Below are positions 20,787 to 28,834 of a stretch of 64,000 nucleotides of DNA, in pieces. The DNA lies in assembly GCF_004791025.1 (NCBI RefSeq), contig NZ_SRUO01000014.1, forward strand, positions 62,001 to 126,000, read 5' to 3'. Within the stretch, counting starts at the first letter, position 1; each line of letters opens with the position of its first letter. The position numbers were made by a program, and so were the translations under genes. This DNA comes from Mesorhizobium sp. M4B.F.Ca.ET.203.01.1.1. Its GTDB lineage: Bacteria; Pseudomonadota; Alphaproteobacteria; Rhizobiales; Rhizobiaceae. The notes below the pieces were generated by a model that saw only the letters and a list, made by a program, of their open reading frames with translations, was not told where the DNA came from and ran no database searches.

Positions 20787-21577
20787 ATGCCCCGCTGCAC
20801 CATATCGCCCACCGCCCGCAGCAGCAGGTCGAGATCCTGCGGCCGCGACAGGCGGTGGTCGCCGTCGGGAATGAGCGAAAGCGTCACGTCGTCAGCCGGC
20901 AGCAAGGCGGCAAGCTTGAGCGCGTGGCTGGACGGCACGTCCGCATCGGCGAGGCCCTGCAGGATGTGGACCGGGCAGTGGGTGTCGATCGGCCCGCCCA
21001 TCACCAGGTTCTTGCGGCCGTCCTCGATGAGCGCGCGCGTGTAGATATAGGGCTCGGCCGAATAGTCCGATGGCTCGGCGAAGAAGCCTTTTTCGAGCAA
21101 ATCCTGCTTCTGCGCCTCGGTCAGCGCCGGCTCGACCAGCTCGGCGGTGAAATCCGGCGCCGGCGCCAGGAGCACCAGGCCAGTGACACTGGCGTCGCCC
21201 GCCTTGCGCAGTTCCTGCACCATGCGCAGCGCGATCCAGGCGCCCATCGAGGACCCGACCAGGATCTGTTTGCCTTGGGTGAAACGGCGAAAGACGGCGA
21301 GGCTCTCGGCCAGCCATTTCGAGATGGTGCCGTCGGCGAAGGCGCCGCCGGACTCGCCATGGCCGGAATAGTCGTGGCGCAGGAAGGCTCTGGGCTCCTT
21401 TGCCGCCCATCCGGCCAGCGTCTCGGCCTTGGTGCCCAGCATGTCGGACTTGTAGCCGCCGAGCCAGACGACGCCAGGCGCGGCCCCTTGCGACGGCCTG
21501 ACGGCCGCGCCTTGCGACTGCCTGACGGCGATGCTGGTTCCCCCGACATCCAGAAACATGGGAGCGGTTGCGGTCAT
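20783..21577 (-). CDS. Alpha/beta hydrolase
   Basis: A 264-residue alpha/beta-hydrolase fold protein. The nucleophile elbow is VGSSMGA; HDYSGHGES precedes it, and the late GDHRLS histidine and ADADVPSSH aspartate region complete a plausible triad. It carries a short tandem duplication near the N-terminus (QSQGAAVRPSQGAA). ATG 21577 is preferred over an in-frame GTG at 21619. The stop overlaps the BenE-type gene, so the pair is likely co-translated. Substrate unknown. Confidence 0.83.
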   Translation of the reverse strand: MTATAPMFLDVGGTSIAVRQSQGAAVRPSQGAAPGVVWLGGYKSDMLGTKAETLAGWAAKEPRAFLRHDYSGHGESGGAFADGTISKWLAESLAVFRRFTQGKQILVGSSMGAWIALRMVQELRKAGDASVTGLVLLAPAPDFTAELVEPALTEAQKQDLLEKGFFAEPSDYSAEPYIYTRALIEDGRKNLVMGGPIDTHCPVHILQGLADADVPSSHALKLAALLPADDVTLSLIPDGDHRLSRPQDLDLLLRAVGDMVQRGM

Positions 21578-21796
21578 GGCTGGCGTCTGGTCCTGTTCCT
21601 TGTGCCGGTCTTTTGGCACGGCGGAGCGTTCGACGAAAAGTGCTCTGCAACTTTCTTTGCTTGGTGCAGACGCGGGATCAGGTGATTTCTTGCGAAGGCT
21701 GTGCTATTGACTTGCGCCGCGCGCTCACCACATTGGCGCGTCCCGACCATCCGAACCCTACGAACCCCGAACGAAACGGCCAAGGAGACCACGACC

Positions 21797-22333
21797 ATTC
21801 GCAGACCTTTCAAAGCAGCGGCGCCCACCAAGGATGGGCCGCGCTCCAACCGCGACATCCGGGTGCCCCGGGTCCAGCTCATCGACGCAGAAGGCCACAA
21901 TCGTGGCGATGTTTCCATCAACGACGCATTGCTGCTGGCCGAAGAGGCCGGGCTCGATCTCGTCGAGATCTCGCCCAACGCACAGCCGCCCGTCGTCAAG
22001 ATCCTCGATCTCGGCAAGCTGAAATACGCCAACCAGAAGAAGGCGGCCGAAGCGCGCAAGAACCAGAAGGTCATCGAGATCAAGGAGATCAAGATGCGCC
22101 CGAACATCGACAGCCATGACTACGAGACCAAGATGAAGGCGGTGCGCCGCTTCTTCGAGGACGGCGACAAGGTCAAGCTGACGCTGCGCTTCCGAGGCCG
22201 CGAAATGGCGCATATGGAGCTCGGCATGCAGCTCCTGAACAAGGTTCGCGAGGAAGTGGCGCCGATCGCCAAGGTCGAAGCCGAACCGAAGCTCGAAGGC
22301 CGCCAGATGATGATGGTGCTGGCGCCCCGCTGA
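21797..22333 (+). CDS. infC: Translation initiation factor IF-3 (ATT start)
   Basis: A 178-residue IF-3 with both domains: the N-terminal NRDIRVPRVQLID and the C-terminal EIKEIKMRPNIDSHDYETK and KVKLTLRFRGREM motifs. IF-3 keeps 30S subunits free and proofreads start codons. No ATG/GTG/TTG lies at the expected N-terminus; instead an ATT at 21797 follows AAGGAG (21782-21787) by 9 nt and gives the known family beginning (RRPFKAAAP). AUU starts underlie IF-3 autoregulation in E. coli, so the same control is likely here. Confidence 0.9.
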   Translation: MRRPFKAAAPTKDGPRSNRDIRVPRVQLIDAEGHNRGDVSINDALLLAEEAGLDLVEISPNAQPPVVKILDLGKLKYANQKKAAEARKNQKVIEIKEIKMRPNIDSHDYETKMKAVRRFFEDGDKVKLTLRFRGREMAHMELGMQLLNKVREEVAPIAKVEAEPKLEGRQMMMVLAPR

Positions 22334-22443
22334 CTGGCGGGCGCCCGACCACCCAGGCGTTGGCGTCGATCACGGCTTCGAGAAGCCGAATTGACCACTT
22401 CCCCTGGCGGCGTGCTCTAAAATCCGCCTGAATTGCGGAGCAC

Positions 22444-22475
22444 GGCGTCCCGACGATCGGCGGGGCGCCTGTTTT
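22444..22475 (+). terminator. Possible terminator hairpin after infC
   Basis: A 9-bp stem GGCGTCCCG/CGGGGCGCC (one G-T pair) with an 8-nt loop is followed by TGTTTT. It would end infC transcription before the methyltransferase gene. Confidence 0.5.
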
Positions 22476-22511
22476 CAATCCGATCGCCGGCAAACCTCGA
22501 CGATCGGATTG
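22476..22511. promoter_or_regulatory. Perfect 11-bp inverted repeat just upstream of the methyltransferase start
   Basis: CAATCCGATCG (22476-22486) and CGATCGGATTG (22501-22511) are exact inverted repeats with a 14-nt spacer; the right arm ends 4 nt before the ATG at 22516. It could be a repressor operator or an mRNA hairpin over the initiation region. Confidence 0.55.
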
Positions 22512-22515
22512 CATC

Positions 22516-23166
22516 ATGGTCGATGACGTCAAATACCCCGACACCAACCCCGTGAAATACGGGCTGGGCAACTACCAGCAGATTCGCAGGATGGTGCTGG
22601 CGGTGCTGATCGCGGTGCTGTTCGCCGCGCTGCTGTTCGGCCAGTCGACCTTTCCGCCCGACACGTGGCTGCATGAGTCGATCGAGATGTTCGGTGTGCT
22701 GCTGATCTTCCTCGGCATCGTCGGACGGCTGTGGGCGACGCTCTACATCGGCGGGCGCAAATCCTCCGAAGTGGTCACCGGCGGCCCCTATTCGATCACC
22801 CGCAACCCGCTCTATGTCTTCTCGACGGTCGCCGCCGCCGGTGTCGGCGCGCAGATCGGCTCGTTCACCGGGATCATCCTGTTAGCGGCCCTGTGCGCCG
22901 GGGCGTTCCACATCGTCATCCTGCGCGAGGAGAAATTCCTCAAGGAGGCGCTCGGCGCCCCTTATCGAGCCTATCTGGCGAAAGTGCCGCGCTTCTTCCC
23001 CGACCTCTCGCTCTACGACGAAGGCGACACCGGCAGCTTCAAGCCGCGCCTGCTTCTGAACACGCTGCTCGACGGGCTGGTCTTCCTGGTCGCGCTGCCG
23101 GCCTTCGAGCTGATCGACGGCGCGCAGCTGTCGGGCGTGCTGCCCGTGCTCTTCAGGCTCCCCTGA
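22516..23166 (+). CDS. Isoprenylcysteine carboxyl methyltransferase (ICMT)/PEMT-like membrane methyltransferase
   Basis: A 216-residue membrane protein with about five hydrophobic segments. The family signature GGPYSITRNPLYVFS and the later EEKFLKEALGAPYRAYLAKVPRFFP identify the ICMT/phospholipid methyltransferase superfamily, SAM-dependent enzymes acting at the membrane. The acceptor is unknown in bacteria lacking prenylated proteins. It is placed between infC and rpmI, which are adjacent in many bacteria, and has its own inverted repeat upstream. No clear Shine-Dalgarno is seen. Confidence 0.8.
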   Translation: MVDDVKYPDTNPVKYGLGNYQQIRRMVLAVLIAVLFAALLFGQSTFPPDTWLHESIEMFGVLLIFLGIVGRLWATLYIGGRKSSEVVTGGPYSITRNPLYVFSTVAAAGVGAQIGSFTGIILLAALCAGAFHIVILREEKFLKEALGAPYRAYLAKVPRFFPDLSLYDEGDTGSFKPRLLLNTLLDGLVFLVALPAFELIDGAQLSGVLPVLFRLP

Positions 23167-23197
23167 TCGCGGGCAGAGCGTCGCATGGCTTGAGGTG

Positions 23198-23226
23198 TTG
23201 CGCGCCGGCCGTGTTTGATCTATAGG
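23198..23226 (+). promoter_or_regulatory. Candidate sigma-70 promoter for rpmI-rplT
   Basis: TTGCGC (23198-23203), 17-nt spacer, TATAGG (23221-23226). It would give a leader of about 160 nt before rpmI. Confidence 0.5.
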
Positions 23227-23288
23227 ACCGCCGTTCCGCGTATCGGCCCGAAATCGTCTTTCGGAAAGATACGCAGGAACAAAAACGA

Positions 23289-23351
23289 AAACCGCCCGGC
23301 AGGGCATGCCGTGGCGGTTTCATTTGCTTTTCGGGCTTTGGTCGGCCCGAA
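23289..23351 (+). promoter_or_regulatory. rpmI-rplT leader hairpins
   Basis: Two hairpins lie in the leader: AAACCGCC/GGCGGTTT (23289-23296 with 23313-23320), followed by a T-rich stretch, and TTCGGGC/GCCCGAA (23330-23336 with 23345-23351). The TTCGGGC arm can also pair with GCCCGAA farther upstream near 23246, so the structures could be alternatives. L20-mediated leader control of this operon is known in other bacteria; here it is inferred. Confidence 0.4.
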
Positions 23352-23396
23352 GCGAACAAGAAGCGCGATGGTGCGCCCACAATACGGAGTAGCAAA

Positions 23397-23600
23397 ATGC
23401 CCAAGATGAAGACCAAATCGGCCGCCAAGAAGCGGTTCAAGATTACTGCCACCGGCAAGGTGCTGTCGGCTGCCGCCGGCAAGCGCCACGGCATGATCAA
23501 GCGTTCCAACAAGTTCATTCGCGATGCCCGCGGCACGATGGTTCTGGCTGAACCGGACGGCAAGAAGGTCATCAAGAATTTTCTGCCGAACGGCCTCTGA
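23397..23600 (+). CDS. rpmI: 50S ribosomal protein L35
   Basis: A 67-residue basic protein beginning PKMKTKSAAKKRFK, the invariant L35 N-terminus, with KRHGMIKRS and ending NFLPNGL. It binds 23S rRNA in the large subunit. It is followed by rplT 93 nt downstream as in most bacteria. Confidence 0.97.
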   Translation: MPKMKTKSAAKKRFKITATGKVLSAAAGKRHGMIKRSNKFIRDARGTMVLAEPDGKKVIKNFLPNGL

Positions 23601-23626
23601 GCATTCGGCCTGGACACGCAACTGGT

Positions 23627-23676
23627 TTGACGCAATTCCCAACGGAAAACCGCTAAACACTTTTCCTGGAATTGCT
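23627..23676 (+). repeat. Interspersed ~49-nt hairpin repeat, copy 1 (before rplT)
   Basis: Begins TTGACGCAATTCC and ends TGGAATTGCT. The outer stem CAATTCC/GGAATTG and inner stem GGAAAA/TTTTCC can form a hairpin. It ends 17 nt before the rplT ATG. Related copies are at 33735 and 52939 in the same orientation relative to the downstream gene. Confidence 0.85.
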
Positions 23677-23693
23677 TTTAAGGAGATCATGAC

Positions 23694-24095
23694 ATGGCAC
23701 GCGTAAAGAGAGGCGTCACCGCTCACGCCAAGCACAAGAAGGTCCTGAAAGCCGCCAAGGGTTTCTACGGCCGCCGCAAGAACACCATCCGCATCGCCAA
23801 GCAGGCGGTGGAGAAGTCGCTGCAGTACGCCTATCGCGACCGCAAGAACCGCAAGCGCTCGTTCCGCGCGCTGTGGATCCAGCGCATCAACGCCGCGACC
23901 CACGAGCACGGCCTGACCTATGGCCGCTTCATTGACGGCCTCAACAAGGCCGGTATCGAGATCGATCGCAAGGTCCTGTCCGACATGGCCATCCACGAGC
24001 CGCAGGCTTTCGCCGCGCTGGTGGCCAAGGCCAAGGTCGCGCTCGAATACCTGAAGAACACCACGCCGAACGCTTTTGAAAGCGCTGTCGCCTAA
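23694..24095 (+). CDS. rplT: 50S ribosomal protein L20
   Basis: A 133-residue protein with the standard L20 start ARVKRGVTAHAKHKKVLKAAKGFYGRR and QRINAATHEHGLTYGRFI. It is an early assembly protein of the 50S subunit and, in several bacteria, an autoregulator of this operon. AAGGAG lies just upstream of the ATG. A strong terminator follows. Confidence 0.97.
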   Translation: MARVKRGVTAHAKHKKVLKAAKGFYGRRKNTIRIAKQAVEKSLQYAYRDRKNRKRSFRALWIQRINAATHEHGLTYGRFIDGLNKAGIEIDRKVLSDMAIHEPQAFAALVAKAKVALEYLKNTTPNAFESAVA

Positions 24096-24133
24096 GCCAG
24101 CGCTTCCCAAGCATTCGCAATTCTGATTTGGGG

Positions 24134-24166
24134 AACCCGCGCTGGCACGGCTGGCGCGGGTTTTTC
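24134..24166 (+). terminator. Rho-independent terminator after rplT
   Basis: A perfect 9-bp stem AACCCGCGC/GCGCGGGTT with an 11-nt loop is followed by TTTTCTT. Confidence 0.88.
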
Positions 24167-24235
24167 TTATGCCTGATGCAACCAAAATGGTGACGCACCG
24201 GACACTGGTGGTTGCCCTATCGAGAGAGTTTCACC

Positions 24236-25333
24236 GTGAACGCCAGTGCTGGAAATCTTGAAGTCCTGGAAGGCTCGCTGCTTGCCGACATAGCGGCAGC
24301 CGCTGACGAGGCTGCGATCGAGGCGGTGCGCGTCGCGGCGCTGGGCAAGAAGGGCTCGGTCTCCGAAATGCTGAAGACACTCGGCGCGATGACCGCCGAG
24401 GAACGCCAGGTGAAGGGCCCGGCGATCAACGGGCTGAAGAACCGCGTCACCGAGGCGCTGACCGCGCGCAAGGCGGAACTGAAGGACGTGGCGATCGCCG
24501 CCCGGCTCGCCGCCGAGACGGTCGACGTGACGCTGCCGGTGCGCCAGTCGCCGGCCGAGCGCGGCCGCATCCACCCGATCAGCCAGGTCATCGACGAGAT
24601 CGCGGCGATCTTCGGCGATCTCGGCTTCGCCATCGCCGAGGGCCCCGATGTCGAGACCGACTATTACAATTTCACCGCGCTGAACTTCCCGGAAGGCCAC
24701 CCGGCCCGCGAAATGCACGACACCTTCTTCTTCCAGCCGGACGAGAAGGGCGAGCGCAAGCTTTTGCGCACCCACACCTCGCCGGTGCAGATCCGCACCA
24801 TGGAGCGGCAGAAGCCGCCGATCCGCATCGTCATCCCCGGCAAGACCTACCGGCAGGATTCGGACGCCACGCACTCGCCGATGTTCCATCAGGTCGAAGG
24901 GCTGGTGATCGACAGATCAGCCAACGTCGCCAACATGAAGTGGGTGCTGGAGGAGTTCTGCAAGGCCTTCTTCGAGGTGCCGAGCGTCAAGATGCGCTTC
25001 CGCCCGTCCTTCTTCCCGTTCACCGAGCCGAGCCTCGAGGTCGACATCCAGTGCGACCGCTCGCGGCCGGGCGAAGTGCGCTTCGGCGAAGGCTCGGACT
25101 GGATGGAGATTCTTGGCTGCGGCATGGTGCACCCCAATGTGCTGCGCCATGGCGGGCTCGATCCCGACGAGTATCAGGGCTTTGCCTGGGGCATGGGCAT
25201 CGACCGCATCGCCATGCTGAAATACGGCATGCCGGACCTGCGCGCCTTCTTCGATGCCGACGTGCGCTGGCTGTCGCATTACGGCTTCAGGCCGCTCGAC
25301 CTGCCGACGCTGTTCGGAGGCCTCTCGGCATGA
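24236..25333 (+). CDS. pheS: Phenylalanine-tRNA ligase alpha subunit
   Basis: A 365-residue class II synthetase subunit. An N-terminal coiled-coil for tRNA binding precedes the catalytic core with motif 2 (PGKTYRQDSDATHSPMFHQVEG) and motif 3 (FAWGMGIDRIAML). The GTG at 24236 has a GAGAG sequence upstream and fits the family N-terminus; a TTG at 24212 is an alternative. The stop overlaps the following GFA-family gene (ATGA), not pheT. Confidence 0.95.
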   Translation: MNASAGNLEVLEGSLLADIAAAADEAAIEAVRVAALGKKGSVSEMLKTLGAMTAEERQVKGPAINGLKNRVTEALTARKAELKDVAIAARLAAETVDVTLPVRQSPAERGRIHPISQVIDEIAAIFGDLGFAIAEGPDVETDYYNFTALNFPEGHPAREMHDTFFFQPDEKGERKLLRTHTSPVQIRTMERQKPPIRIVIPGKTYRQDSDATHSPMFHQVEGLVIDRSANVANMKWVLEEFCKAFFEVPSVKMRFRPSFFPFTEPSLEVDIQCDRSRPGEVRFGEGSDWMEILGCGMVHPNVLRHGGLDPDEYQGFAWGMGIDRIAMLKYGMPDLRAFFDADVRWLSHYGFRPLDLPTLFGGLSA

Positions 25334-25767
25334 CGGCGCCGCACACCGGCGGCTGCCGCTGCGGCGCGGTGCGGTTCGAGGCGTCAGTCGAGCCGCACCA
25401 CATCAGCTACTGCCATTGCGGCGATTGCCGGCGGGCGAGCGGCGCGCCGGTGTCGGCCTTCGTCGGCTTCATGACCGACCAGATCGCGCTTGACGGCAAG
25501 GCACTGAAGCGGTTCGAGAACGGCCCGGTAACGCGCACCTTCTGCGGCGTCTGCGGCTCGCCGATCGCCTATACGGATGAGCGGCTCGCCGGCCACATCT
25601 ATTTCACCCTCGGTTCGATGGACATGCCGGCCTATTTCAAGCCGACGCACCATGCCCATGTGCGCGAGCAGCTCCCCTTCCTGCATATGCCCGACGACCT
25701 GCCGCGCCATCTCAGAACCAGCGTGACCAGGCCCGATGGGCAAAGACCAGACGGAACACAGTCATGA
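25330..25767 (+). CDS. GFA-family (glutathione-dependent formaldehyde-activating fold) zinc protein
   Basis: A 145-residue Mss4-like protein with the GFA zinc-ligand pattern: GGCRCGAVRF near the N-terminus, SYCHCGDCRRASG, and FCGVCGSPI. The family binds structural and catalytic zinc; its members are mostly uncharacterised, and formaldehyde activation is proven for few. Its start overlaps the pheS stop and its stop overlaps the pheT start (both ATGA), so it is translated as the middle gene of the phenylalanyl-tRNA synthetase operon. Function in this setting is unknown. Confidence 0.88.
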   Translation: MTAPHTGGCRCGAVRFEASVEPHHISYCHCGDCRRASGAPVSAFVGFMTDQIALDGKALKRFENGPVTRTFCGVCGSPIAYTDERLAGHIYFTLGSMDMPAYFKPTHHAHVREQLPFLHMPDDLPRHLRTSVTRPDGQRPDGTQS

Positions 25768-28172
25768 AATTCACCCTCTCCTGGCTCAAGGACCACCTCG
25801 AGACCGACGCCTCGCTCACAGAGATCGTCGAGCGGCTGACCGCGATCGGCCTCGAGGTCGAGCATGTCGACGACAAGGCGGGGCTAAGACCCTTCGTCAT
25901 CGCCAAGGTGCTGACGGCGGTGCAGCATCCCGACGCCGACCGGCTGCGCGTGCTGACGGTCGATACCGGCGACGGCAAACCGCCGGTGCAAGTGGTTTGC
26001 GGCGCGCCGAACGCCCGCGCCGGGCTGATCGGCGCCTTCGCCGCCCCCGGCACCTACGTTCCCGGCATCGACGTGACGCTCGCGGTCGGCAAGATCCGCG
26101 GCGTCGAGAGCCACGGCATGATGTGCTCGGAGCGCGAGTTGGAAATCTCCGACGAGCACAACGGCATCATCGACCTGCCGCAGGACGCGCCTGTCGGCAC
26201 CAGCTTTGCCGCCTACGCCCATCTCGACGATCCGGTGATCGAGATCAATCTGACGCCGAACCGGCCGGACGCGACCAGCGTCTACGGCATCGCGCGCGAT
26301 CTTGCCGCGAGCGGGCTCGGGCGCCTCGTCGGCGGCGGGATCATGCCGCATGCCGGCGATGGCCTCTGCCCGGTCAAGGTAACGATCGAGGCGCCGGAAC
26401 TCTGCCCCGGCTTCGCGCTCACGCTGATCAGGGGCGTGAAGAACGGCCCGTCGCCGAAATGGCTGCAGCAGCGGCTGCTCGCCATCGGGCTCAGGCCGAT
26501 CAGCGCCTTGGTCGACATCACCAACTACGTCACCTTCGACCGCGGCCGGCCGCTGCATGTGTTCGACGCCGAGAAAGTGACCGGTAACCTCACTGTGCGC
26601 CGGGCAAAGGATGGCGAAAAGGTGCTGGCGCTCGACGGCCGCGAATACACGCTGACGCCGGAAATGTGCGTCATCGCCGACGAGGACGGCGTCGAATCGA
26701 TCGCCGGCATCATGGGCGGCGAGCATTCTGGCTGCGACGAGAACACCACCGACGTGCTGGTCGAATCGGCGCTCTGGGATCCGATCACCACGGCCCGCAC
26801 CGGCCGCGCGCTCGGCATCATCACCGATGCGCGCTACCGCTTCGAGCGCGGCGTCGACCCTGAATTCATGGTGCCCGGCATCGAGCTGGCGACCAAGCTG
26901 GTGCTCGATTTCTGCGGCGGCACGCCGACCGAGATCGAGGTGGCGGGCTATGCCGGCCACAAGCGGAAAACCGTCTCCTTCCCGCTGTCGGAAGTGAAGC
27001 GGCTGACCGGCATCGAGGTGCCGCAGGCCGAAAGCCTCGACATCCTGACCCGCCTCGGCTTCGAGCCGCAGGGCTCGGGCGACGTCGTCAAGGTGAAGGT
27101 GCCGTCGTGGCGGCCTGATGTCGACGGCAAGGCCGACCTGGTCGAGGAGGTGATGCGCATCCACGGCGTCGACAATATCGCGCCGCAGCCGCTGACCTCG
27201 CATGACGCGGTCAACGGCAAGATCCTGACGGTGCTGCAGATCCGCACCCGCGCGGCCAAGCGCGCGCTTGCCGTGCGCGGCATGATGGAGGCCGTCACCT
27301 GGTCGTTCATTCCGGCCAAGCACGCCGAACTGTTCGGCGGCGGCCAGACGGCGCTGAAGCTCGCCAACCCGATCGCCGCCGACATGTCGGACATGCGGCC
27401 CTCGCTGCTGCCCGGCCTGATCTCTGCCGCCCAGCGCAATGCCGACAGGGGCATTGGCGATGTGGCGCTGTTCGAGGTTTCCGGCACCTATGAGGGCGAC
27501 CTGCCCGACCAGCAGCGGCGCGTCGCCGCCGGCGTGCGGCGCGGCACGGCCAAGCTCGACGGCTCCGGCCGCCACTGGGCCGGCAATGCCGGGCCGGTCG
27601 GCGTGTTCGACGCCAAGGCCGATGCGATCGCGGCGCTCGAAGCCTGCGGCGCGCCGGTCGACCGGCTGCAGATCGAGCCCGGCGGCCCCGCCTGGTACCA
27701 TCCCGGCCGTTCAGGCACGATCAAGCTCGGCCCGAAGACGGTGCTCGGCACGTTCGGCGAATTCCATCCGAAGACGCTTGAGGCGCTCGACGTTTCCGGA
27801 CCGATCTGCGGCTTCGAGGTTTTTGTCGACGCCGTGCCGGAGCCGAAGGCCAAGCCGACCCGCACAAAGCCGAAACTGGAGCTGTCGCCCTTCCAGGCGG
27901 TGAAGCGCGACTTCGCCTTCGTCGTCGACAGGACAGTCGAGGCCGGCACGCTGGTGCGCGCAGCGCTTGCCGCCGACAAGAAGCTGGTCACCGGGGTCTC
28001 GGTGTTCGACGTCTTCGAGGGCGCGTCGCTGGGCGCGGCCAAGAAGTCGATCGCCATCGAGGTGTCGATCCAGCCGGTCGAGAAGACGCTGACCGACGAG
28101 GACTTCGAGGCGTTGGCCAAGCGCATCGTCGAGAACGTCAACAAGCAGACGGGCGGCGTGCTGCGCGCTTAA
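25764..28172 (+). CDS. pheT: Phenylalanine-tRNA ligase beta subunit
   Basis: An 802-residue subunit: N-terminal B1 and OB-fold tRNA-binding domain (about 40-150, with GVESHGMMCSERELE), B3/B4 editing domain, B5 DNA-binding-like domain, catalytic-like core, and a C-terminal FDX-ACB domain (from about 710, SPFQAVKRDFAFVVD) that binds the tRNA anticodon. Its ATG overlaps the GFA gene stop by 4 nt. Confidence 0.96.
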   Translation: MKFTLSWLKDHLETDASLTEIVERLTAIGLEVEHVDDKAGLRPFVIAKVLTAVQHPDADRLRVLTVDTGDGKPPVQVVCGAPNARAGLIGAFAAPGTYVPGIDVTLAVGKIRGVESHGMMCSERELEISDEHNGIIDLPQDAPVGTSFAAYAHLDDPVIEINLTPNRPDATSVYGIARDLAASGLGRLVGGGIMPHAGDGLCPVKVTIEAPELCPGFALTLIRGVKNGPSPKWLQQRLLAIGLRPISALVDITNYVTFDRGRPLHVFDAEKVTGNLTVRRAKDGEKVLALDGREYTLTPEMCVIADEDGVESIAGIMGGEHSGCDENTTDVLVESALWDPITTARTGRALGIITDARYRFERGVDPEFMVPGIELATKLVLDFCGGTPTEIEVAGYAGHKRKTVSFPLSEVKRLTGIEVPQAESLDILTRLGFEPQGSGDVVKVKVPSWRPDVDGKADLVEEVMRIHGVDNIAPQPLTSHDAVNGKILTVLQIRTRAAKRALAVRGMMEAVTWSFIPAKHAELFGGGQTALKLANPIAADMSDMRPSLLPGLISAAQRNADRGIGDVALFEVSGTYEGDLPDQQRRVAAGVRRGTAKLDGSGRHWAGNAGPVGVFDAKADAIAALEACGAPVDRLQIEPGGPAWYHPGRSGTIKLGPKTVLGTFGEFHPKTLEALDVSGPICGFEVFVDAVPEPKAKPTRTKPKLELSPFQAVKRDFAFVVDRTVEAGTLVRAALAADKKLVTGVSVFDVFEGASLGAAKKSIAIEVSIQPVEKTLTDEDFEALAKRIVENVNKQTGGVLRA

Positions 28173-28215
28173 GCAGCGGATTGCCGGAAGGTGGCGAATC
28201 GTCCTCCAAAGGGCG

Positions 28216-28818
28216 ATGGACCATCTCCGCTATTCCGGCCTTCCCTTCGAAGTGCAGCGCGCAGCGTTCCTCGGCATCATCGCGAGCGACCCGCTCATTG
28301 GCGAAACGCTGGCGCGGGTGCGGGAGCTCGCGCTGCCGGACTGGCTGATGGTTTCCGGCGCGCTCTACAACAGCGTCTGGAACCACCTGACCGGCAAGCC
28401 GCCGGGCTACGGCATCAAGGATGTCGACCTGTTCTATTTCGACGATGCCGACCTTTCCTACGAGGCCGAGGACGCGGTCATCCGCCGGGCGGCCAGACAT
28501 TTCGACGGGCTGACGCTGCCTGTCGAGGTGCGCAACCAGGCGCGGGTGCATTTGTGGTATCCGGAGAAGTTCGGGCAGGAATGCCCGCGCTATGCGAGCG
28601 CAAGCGAGTCCGTCAGCTATTTTGCTTCGAAGACGCATGCGGTTGGCGTGCGGTACGGCCGGGACGGAGCGCTGGAGCTGGTGGCGCCGTTCGGGCTGGA
28701 CGATGTGTTTTCGTTCCGGATTACACCGAACCGGGTGATGGACAACCAGCGGACGCATGAGGCGAAGGGGAAAAGGGCGCAGGAGTGCTGGCCAGAGATT
28801 GAGGTGGTGCCGTGGTAG
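28216..28818 (+). CDS. DUF925-family nucleotidyltransferase-like protein
   Basis: A 200-residue protein with the NTP_transf_6 (DUF925) features: SGALYNSVWNHLTG, GYGIKDVDLFYFDD supplying the Asp pair expected in a polymerase-beta-type active site, VEVRNQARVHLWYPEKFG, and a C-terminal FSFRITPNR. No experimentally known substrate. It starts 43 nt after pheT and may share its transcript. Confidence 0.82.
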   Translation: MDHLRYSGLPFEVQRAAFLGIIASDPLIGETLARVRELALPDWLMVSGALYNSVWNHLTGKPPGYGIKDVDLFYFDDADLSYEAEDAVIRRAARHFDGLTLPVEVRNQARVHLWYPEKFGQECPRYASASESVSYFASKTHAVGVRYGRDGALELVAPFGLDDVFSFRITPNRVMDNQRTHEAKGKRAQECWPEIEVVPW

Positions 28819-28834
28819 GATATGTAAGCGCGAG

